Assembly: GCA_019637265.1 (NCBI GenBank)
Contig: JAHBVY010000001.1
Span: 1,860,001-1,924,000 of the forward strand
Reading direction: 5' to 3'
Source of the DNA: Polyangiaceae bacterium
GTDB lineage: Bacteria; Myxococcota_A; Polyangia; Polyangiales; Polyangiaceae
DNA: 64,000 nucleotides
Both the position numbers and the translations under genes were made by a program. Below are positions 59,406-64,000 of the stretch, one piece after another (position 1 is the stretch's first letter; every line of letters starts with the position of its first letter). The notes beneath the pieces were generated by a model that was not told where the DNA came from, did not search any database, and was given only the letters and a program-made list of their open reading frames with translations.

Positions 59406-60251
59406 CTAAAACCGGCGGCTGCGTCCGCTGCGCGCCTCCGCCACCACCTGGGTGTCCTGCTCCTTCTTCAGGAGCACGCCGGCGAAGGGCAGCTCACGCT
59501 TGATGCGATCGGCGGCGACGCCCGAGCGCGCGAGCACCGCGATCCAATCGACTAGCTCACTGGTGCTCGGGCGCTTCCTCACCCGCGGCGTCGCGCGCAG
59601 ATCGTAGAAGGCGGCGATCGCTTGGTCGGCCAGCTCATCGTCCACCGTGGGGTGATGCACGCGCACCACGCGCTTCATCAGCTCCGGCTCCGGGAAGTCG
59701 ATGAAGTGGAACACGCAGCGCCGCAGGAAGGCGTCCGGCAGCTCCTTCTCGTTGTTGCTGGTGATGATCACCACCGGGCGCTGCGCCGCGACCACCTCAT
59801 CCCCCGTCTCGCTCACCTGGAAGCGCATCTGATCGAGCTCGTGGAGCAGGTCGTTCGGGAACTCGAGATCGGCTTTGTCCACCTCGTCAATCAACAGGAC
59901 CACTCGCTCCTTCGCGGCGAAGGCGCGCCCCAGCGGGCCGTGCTTGATGTAGCGACGGATGTCCTTCACCCCTTCGCCATCCACGTCCCCGAAGCGCGCG
60001 TCGTACAAACGCTGCACCGTGTCGTAGACGTACAAGCCATCTTGCGCGCGGGTGGTCGACTTGACCGGCCAGTGGATCAGCGGGCTGGAGAGCGCCTCGG
60101 CCACCGCGGTGGCGAGCAGCGTCTTCCCCGTGCCCGGCTCGCCCTTGACGAGCAGCGGGCGCTCCAGCACGAGCGCCGCGTTCACGGCGGACTCCAGGGC
60201 CGGATCGGTCAGGTAGGTTGCGGTCCCGGTGAATAGCCTCGGCTCAGTCAC
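59406..60251 (-). CDS. MoxR-type AAA+ ATPase
   Basis: 281 residues, ATG at 60251. LLVKGEPGTGKTLLATAVAE is Walker A (about 38), VVLLIDEVDKADLEFPNDLL is Walker B, VVIITSNNEKELPDAFLRRC is sensor 1 plus arginine finger, and HFIDFPEP matches the MoxR family. These ATPases usually work as chaperones with a VWA-domain partner encoded next door. Here the downstream neighbour is a lectin gene in convergent orientation, and no VWA gene is adjacent, so it is an orphan. Cytoplasmic. Confidence 0.93.
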   Translation of the reverse strand: MTEPRLFTGTATYLTDPALESAVNAALVLERPLLVKGEPGTGKTLLATAVAEALSSPLIHWPVKSTTRAQDGLYVYDTVQRLYDARFGDVDGEGVKDIRRYIKHGPLGRAFAAKERVVLLIDEVDKADLEFPNDLLHELDQMRFQVSETGDEVVAAQRPVVIITSNNEKELPDAFLRRCVFHFIDFPEPELMKRVVRVHHPTVDDELADQAIAAFYDLRATPRVRKRPSTSELVDWIAVLARSGVAADRIKRELPFAGVLLKKEQDTQVVAEARSGRSRRF

Positions 60252-60324
60252 GGGGTCGCTCTAGCACGAACTTCGCGAAGGAGGGCCCCTCTCGAATCAG
60301 CTCGTAGGCGTCGCGAGCCTCCGC

Positions 60325-60344
60325 GGGGTTTGGGGTTTGGGGGG
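60325..60344 (+). repeat. G4T3 tract, possible degenerate T/G element
   Basis: GGGG TTT GGGG TTT GGGGGG, then TGCACTCC. It lacks the conserved TTTGGCA end. It may be an expanded type B copy and could form a G-quadruplex-like structure. Confidence 0.5.
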
Positions 60345-60488
60345 TGCACTCCCTCCAGACATCCTACGCGCATCTCCATCGGACGCTGGCTCTGCTACGG
60401 GTGGCGTGGTGATCACGGTCGTCGACCTCACGGGAGGATCCGAGCGTCCTTGAAGAGCGCTTCCCGCTTCGGGCGGCGTTGAAGAGCC

Positions 60489-60504
60489 GGTTAGACGGCA
60501 CCGC
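60489..60504 (+). repeat. T/G-tract element, type A, 3' part only
   Basis: GGTTAGACGGCACCGC, the same TTAGACGG variant as the copy at 22322. The T and G tracts are missing. It lies 79 bp before the next gene. Confidence 0.8.
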
Positions 60505-60582
60505 ACCTGGAGCGCACCGCCAGCCGAGGCGCCCGGCACCTTTGCGCGCCGCGCGTTCCGTGTCAGTCCCAGCGGAGCAGCG

Positions 60583-61686
60583 ATGCAGCGTTACGAGATC
60601 CGAGGAGCCGGACCGCAGGACGAAGACGCCCTGCTCGCGCTCGCGCGCTTCCTCAACTCCGTCAACCTCCCGAACGATCGTGAGTCCATCCGGCGCCTGC
60701 TCATGGGCTCGGAGGCGAGCTTCTCCGGCGCGGTGCCGCCAGCCCAGCGGCGCTACGTGTTCGTGCTGTGGGATTTGGTGGAGCAGCGCGCCGTGGGGAC
60801 CTCGATGATCGTGGCCCAGCACGGCCAGCGTGAGGCGCCGTACATCTACTTCGACGTCATCCCCGAGGAGAAATACTCCCACGCCGTCGATCGCCACTTC
60901 AATCATCAGCTGCTCCGCCTCGGCTTCTCGTACGATGGCCCGACGGAGCTGGGTGGGCTGGTGGTGGATCCGAGCTACCGCAAAGCGCCCGAGCGCCTCG
61001 GACTGCTCATCTCCTACGTGCGCTTCCTGTTCATCGCGGCGCGGCGCGGCGACTTCAAGGACGAGCTCATCGCCGAGCTCTTGCCGCCCTTGCTCCCCGA
61101 CGGCACGAGTCACCTGTGGGAGGCGCTCGGGCGCCGCTTCACCGGGATGAGCTACGCCGAGGCGGATTTCCTCTCGAGCCAAGACAAAGCCTTCATTCGG
61201 GATCTGTTCCCCTCGGGCGTGATCCACGCGAGCCTGCTCAGTGAGGACGCGCAACGCGTGATTGGTCAGGTAGGCGCCCAAACCAAGGGGGTGGAGAAGA
61301 TGCTGCGGCGCATCGGCTTCACCTACGCCGAGCGCGTCGATCCGTTCGACGGTGGGCCGCACTTCATCGCCGACACCGACCGGGTCACCCTGGTCAGGCA
61401 CACCCTCGCCCTCCCCACCGCGGTGGCGCCTGGTGACGCCGGAGTGATCCACCTCGTGGGGCGCCTCACGGACGCTCCTCCCTACTTCACCGCGCTGCGC
61501 GTCCCCGCGGTGATCGAGGCCGGCGCAGTGAAGCTCACGCGCGAGGACCAGGAGCAGCTCGGGGCCACCCCGGGCGAGCCCGTGTACGCCCTCCCGCTCT
61601 CCCCGCGTGCTACGCTCGCGTCAGACGCCGAGCGCGCTCGGCCCGAGGGCAGCGCCGAGCAAGGCGAGGAGCAGGCAAGCTCGTGA
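60583..61686 (+). CDS. astA: Arginine N-succinyltransferase (AstA) family protein
   Basis: 367 residues, ATG at 60583. The opening YEIRGAGPQDEDALLALARFLNSVNLPND is like AstA, as are EAPYIYFDVIPEEKYSHA, ELGGLVVDPSYRK, GTSHLWEALGRRFTGMSYAEAD and LFPSGVIHASLLSEDAQRVIGQVG. Length and order fit the family (about 340 residues) plus a Glu/Ala-rich tail of about 25. Family role: transfer of succinyl from succinyl-CoA to arginine (first step of the AST pathway). No astB, astC, astD or astE lies in the window, so a different amine may be the substrate. Coupled by overlap (GTGA) to the next gene. Confidence 0.85.
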   Translation: MQRYEIRGAGPQDEDALLALARFLNSVNLPNDRESIRRLLMGSEASFSGAVPPAQRRYVFVLWDLVEQRAVGTSMIVAQHGQREAPYIYFDVIPEEKYSHAVDRHFNHQLLRLGFSYDGPTELGGLVVDPSYRKAPERLGLLISYVRFLFIAARRGDFKDELIAELLPPLLPDGTSHLWEALGRRFTGMSYAEADFLSSQDKAFIRDLFPSGVIHASLLSEDAQRVIGQVGAQTKGVEKMLRRIGFTYAERVDPFDGGPHFIADTDRVTLVRHTLALPTAVAPGDAGVIHLVGRLTDAPPYFTALRVPAVIEAGAVKLTREDQEQLGATPGEPVYALPLSPRATLASDAERARPEGSAEQGEEQASS

Positions 61687-62522
61687 GCAAACAACGACCC
61701 CCTGGCTACCCTGACGCCCCTGGCTGGCCGCCGGCGGCGGAGGGTCCCCCCACCACGCGTTACCCTCACGGCTACCAACCGCCAGACTCCGGCGAGCTCG
61801 CCGCGCCCTCAGCGGTGCCGCCACCCCCGGTCACCCCGCCGGTGAGCGCCCCCACTGGCTGGGACACCACTCGCGTCATCCCGCAGAGCCAGGCGCCGTC
61901 CTCCGACTTCGAGCGCACCATCGCCCAGAGCGACTTGGGGCAGCGCACGATCTCCATCGCGTCGCCGCTCGGGCACACGCAGCTTCTCCACCCGGAAATG
62001 GCGCCGGGCCCCGACTCCGGCGCGCGCCTCGTCGCGTCGCAAGCGAGCACTCAGGCGGTGTACGGCGCCGAGCTCCACCCCCAGGCCCCCGAGTGGATGC
62101 GCATGGGGCGGCTCCTCGCGCTGCAAATCGAGGACGCCATCGCGCGCGGTCAGGGGGACGCCACGACTCAGGCCGCCATCACCCGCGCGTGGTACGCGTG
62201 GCAGCTCGGCGGCTACAGCGCGCAGCAGCTGAAGGACGTGGCGACCAACCTGATGCGCGCCTACAAAATGGCGCGCCAGGCCCCGAGTGAGCACCGCGAC
62301 GCGGTGGTGAACGACTCGGCGGGCGTCGTGTACTCCACGCTCCCCCCCGTGGTGCGCGAGCACTGCGATCGCACCCGCGTGCTGATCGCGCTGCAGCTGA
62401 TGATGGAGTACGAGGATCCTCGCTCGGCGCGCTTCGAGGGCCTGGCCGTGGTGCTCTCCTGGACCGACCAAGCGCGCAGCCTCGGCAAGCAAGCGCTCGC
62501 GGCCGTCTTGGGCGAAGGCTGA
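61683..62522 (+). CDS. Hypothetical protein, Pro-rich N terminus, helical C terminus
   Basis: 279 residues from a GTG at 61683 that overlaps the previous stop. Residues 1-120 are Pro/Ser/Thr-rich and probably unstructured, with several Thr-rich patches (DTTRVIPQSQ, FERTIAQSDLGQRTISIAS) that look like FHA-binding or kinase targets. Residues 130-279 are helical (EWMRMGRLLALQIEDAIARG, AWYAWQLGGYSAQQLKDVA, LIALQLMMEYEDPRSARFEG). No signal or membrane helix. I do not recognise the family. Cotranscribed with the astA-like gene. Confidence 0.75.
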   Translation: MSKQRPPGYPDAPGWPPAAEGPPTTRYPHGYQPPDSGELAAPSAVPPPPVTPPVSAPTGWDTTRVIPQSQAPSSDFERTIAQSDLGQRTISIASPLGHTQLLHPEMAPGPDSGARLVASQASTQAVYGAELHPQAPEWMRMGRLLALQIEDAIARGQGDATTQAAITRAWYAWQLGGYSAQQLKDVATNLMRAYKMARQAPSEHRDAVVNDSAGVVYSTLPPVVREHCDRTRVLIALQLMMEYEDPRSARFEGLAVVLSWTDQARSLGKQALAAVLGEG

Positions 62523-62564
62523 CCGTCGTCCTCCAGGCGCGCACATCACCGCCCTGTCTTCGGG

Positions 62565-62584
62565 TTTTGGGGGTTTGGCAGCGC
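62565..62584 (+). repeat. T/G-tract element, type B
   Basis: TTTTGGGGGTTTGGCAGCGC, a consensus type B copy, between convergent genes. It is followed by CCCTCACGGC as in the copy at 35097. Confidence 0.92.
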
Positions 62585-62600
62585 CCCTCACGGCTCGTCA

Positions 62601-62626
62601 GCCGTCAAGTCAACTAAGCTGACGGC
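62601..62626. terminator. Hairpin across the lolD stop codon
   Basis: GCCGTCA (62601-62607) and TGACGGC (62620-62626) are perfect inverted repeats with a 12-nt loop that contains the lolD stop. No T-run, so terminator activity is uncertain. Confidence 0.4.
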
Positions 62627-63378
62627 ACCTCAGGTGCCACAGCTCCCCCGCCCACCCCAACCGCAGCGCTCTGCCGCGCGGCGTGGTGCTCGCCCTGGTT
62701 GTCCTGCTCCACCTTGCCGTCACGCATCCGCACCACCCGCGGCATGCTCTCGGCGAAGGCGAGGTTGTGAGTGACGACGACCACCGTCGTGTTGTGGCGC
62801 GCGTTGATCTCGAAGAACAAATCGTGGATGGCGCTGCCGGTGGAGGTGTCGAGGTTGCCGGTCGGCTCGTCCGCCAGGATGAGCGCGGGCGCCAGCACCA
62901 AGGCGCGCGCCACCGCGACGCGCTGCTGCTCACCGCCGGAGAGCTCGCCGGGGCGGTGCGTGGCGCGCTCCTTGAGGCCCACCTCCTCCAGCAGCGGCAG
63001 CGCCCGCTCCGCCATCTCCTTGCGTGAGCGCCCCTGAATGAGCCCCGGCATCATCACGTTCTCGAGCGCGTTGAACTCCGGCAGCAGGTGGTGAAACTGA
63101 AACACGAAGCCAATCTTCTGGTTTCGCACCGCGGCGAGCCGCGTGGAGCTCATGGTGGTGAGCTCCTCACCATCCAAGCGAATCGACCCCGACGTCGGGA
63201 GGTCCAGCGTGCCCATGCAGTGGAGCAGGGTGCTCTTACCCGCGCCGGACTGCCCCACGATGGCGAGGATCTGCCCGGCCTCGATCACGAGGTCGATGCC
63301 CTTCAGCACGTCCAGCGTGCGCCCCATGTGCTGGAACGACTTCTTCAAGCCCGAGATGACGACGAGCGGCTCTGCCAT
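62614..63378 (-). CDS. lolD: Lipoprotein-releasing ABC transporter ATPase LolD
   Basis: 254 residues, ATG at 63378. Walker [13 protein letters not shown] (about 41-52), the Q-loop region [21 protein letters not shown] (typical of LolD/MacB), signature [15 protein letters not shown], Walker [13 protein letters not shown] and switch His VVVTHN. It powers release of outer-membrane lipoproteins from the inner membrane with LolC/E. A permease gene of that type precedes it on the same strand. About 25 extra residues ([15 protein letters not shown]...) extend the C terminus past the usual end. The many lipoproteins in this window are presumably its cargo. Confidence 0.93.
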   Translation of the reverse strand: MAEPLVVISGLKKSFQHMGRTLDVLKGIDLVIEAGQILAIVGQSGAGKSTLLHCMGTLDLPTSGSIRLDGEELTTMSSTRLAAVRNQKIGFVFQFHHLLPEFNALENVMMPGLIQGRSRKEMAERALPLLEEVGLKERATHRPGELSGGEQQRVAVARALVLAPALILADEPTGNLDTSTGSAIHDLFFEINARHNTTVVVVTHNLAFAESMPRVVRMRDGKVEQDNQGEHHAARQSAAVGVGGGAVAPEVPSA

Positions 63379-63464
63379 GATTCAACTCCAGCCCCTTGAC
63401 GTAGCGCGTCCCCACAGGCGCTGCCTCCAAACACGAGCGGCATCATATTTCCTCGCGGAATCAA

Positions 63465-63545
63465 CCATGCGGCCCTGAAGAGCCATGCGGCCCTGAAGAG
63501 CCATGCGGCCCTGAAGAGCGCCGGCGCCGGCGCGGCGAGCGGCGC
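63465..63545. repeat. 18-bp tandem repeat, three copies, followed by a GCGCCCCTAC repeat end
   Basis: CCATGCGGCCCTGAAGAG occurs at 63465, 63483 and 63501, identical. It is followed by a GGCGCCGGCGC-rich stretch ending GCGGCGCCCCTAC (half of the GTAGGGGCG palindrome family) against the stop of the permease gene. Between lolD and the permease. Confidence 0.9.
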
Positions 63546-63547
63546 CC

Positions 63548-64000
63548 CTACTCATAGCGGATCCCGTCCACTGGCCGGAGCCGGCTCGCGGCGGACGCCG
63601 GGTAGATGGTGGCCAGCGTGGTGACGAGCATCGCGCACAGCGCGATCAAGAGGTAGTCCGTCACGTTGATGCTGATGGGGAGGCGATCCACGTAGTAAAC
63701 GTCAGGATCCAAGCGCGCCCCGGAGACCTTCAAGGCGATGCAGGCCATGGCGCCGGTGACCACACCGAACACGGTGCCTATCGCGCCGATGATCATGCCC
63801 TCGCTCATGAAGATCGCCAAAATCACCCGATCTGAAGTGCCCACCGCCTTCAAAATCGCGATTTCCTTGCTCTTCTCCGTCACCATCAAGAGCAGCGTGC
63901 ACACGATGCAGAAGCTCGCGACGATGCAGGCCAGGAACAAGATCACGAAGGTGACTATTTTCTCCAGCTCGAGCGCGCTGAACAGGCTCCGGTTGAGCTC
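63548..64000 (-). CDS. LolC/LolE-family lipoprotein-releasing permease (5' end outside window)
   Basis: The last 150 residues are present; the frame runs off the right edge without a stop. ELNRSLFSALELEKIVTFVI is followed by three membrane helices (ILFLACIVASFCIVCTLLLM; MSEGMIIGAIGTVFGVVTGAMACIAL; YLLIALCAMLVTTLATIYPA) and the closing PASAASRLRPVDGIRYE. MVTEKSKEIAILKAVGTSDR is the coupling-helix region of the LolC/E-MacB family. Forms the LolCDE complex with the downstream lolD, 169 bp away across a repeat-filled gap. Confidence 0.93.
   Translation of the reverse strand, partial: ELNRSLFSALELEKIVTFVILFLACIVASFCIVCTLLLMVTEKSKEIAILKAVGTSDRVILAIFMSEGMIIGAIGTVFGVVTGAMACIALKVSGARLDPDVYYVDRLPISINVTDYLLIALCAMLVTTLATIYPASAASRLRPVDGIRYE

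Larger units (their letters stand above)
60252..60582. other. Divergent intergenic region between MoxR and astA-like genes
   Basis: 331 bp holding two degenerate T/G element copies (60325 and 60489) and no supportable gene. No promoter boxes could be chosen with confidence. Confidence 0.5.

Noticed and set aside
59406-60251. MoxR-VWA (CoxE-type) operon
   Set aside because: No VWA gene lies next to the MoxR ATPase; the VWA proteins in the window are far away and of other types.
60325-60344. Telomere-like TTTGGGG repeats
   Set aside because: Only two to three units, inside a chromosome-like region, and better explained as a degenerate T/G element.

Overview
The window is GC-rich bacterial DNA that looks like a Polyangiales-type myxobacterium (Myxococcota). 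The pointers are four Hanks-type Ser/Thr kinases, several lipoproteins with long Gly-rich GSGG stalks, an IgGFc-binding-type lipoprotein, a thrombospondin-repeat/VWA lipoprotein, Omp85 and TonB-receptor outer-membrane proteins, and a myxobacterial-style 1286-residue kinase/AAA/TPR protein. No rRNA, tRNA, insertion sequence, prophage or CRISPR was seen. This is ordinary chromosome, mostly envelope and signalling genes in short operons.

Layout: 1-1592 is a truncated metal-transport membrane protein (ZIP-like half plus permease-like half), with a 19-bp dyad in front of it and a V4R-type protein diverging from it. 2599-4820 holds two secreted or lipid-anchored proteins. 5026-9479 is a same-strand run: phosphodiester-glycosidase lipoprotein, CxxCxxCC protein, FGE-fold lipoprotein and FATP-type acyl-CoA synthetase. 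A hotdog thioesterase converges on that run. 10121-12958 has an IgGFc-binding-like lipoprotein and a DUF3943 protein. 13123-17908 is an ECF sigma factor followed 4 bp later by a large FecR-VIT-VWA-TPR membrane protein. 18160-21019 is a pgsB-pgsC-pgsW poly-gamma-glutamate operon, followed by terC. 22559-25170 has a small DNA-binding protein, a kinase and an SDR. 25514-29715 is a three-gene operon (VWA lipoprotein, single-POTRA Omp85 protein, DUF4390-like protein). 29772-32972 carries a CysG/Met8-type protein, a membrane-anchored protein and a kinase-FHA-GGDEF-like fusion. 33295-34946 is a cobalamin riboswitch in front of a beta-propeller lipoprotein. Then come sppA, a kinase/TPR/lipoprotein operon (37343-41596), a TonB receptor with its lipoprotein partner (41777-45756), xthA, a DUF1704 protease, a PIN-PhoH protein, a membrane protein with a degenerate sigma-54-activator-like AAA domain, a giant kinase-AAA-TPR protein, alaC, a C-type-lectin lipoprotein, a MoxR ATPase, astA, and lolD with part of lolC/E.

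The most noteworthy signals are three. (1) The riboswitch-controlled beta-propeller lipoprotein has the fold and anchoring of the Bacteroides B12-capturing protein BtuG, so it may be an independently evolved surface B12-scavenging protein. (2) A dispersed short element, a T-tract followed by a G-tract and then either TTGGACGGCACCGC or TTTGGCAGCGC, occurs about 16 times in 64 kb, almost always between genes. (3) The ECF sigma factor is paired with a FecR protein carrying VIT, VWA and TPR domains. Intergenic spaces are also unusually rich in small tandem arrays (16-38 bp units) and hairpin repeats.

All function calls come from reading motifs by eye. No database search was run. Start codons are often GTG or TTG and some are uncertain, as noted per gene.
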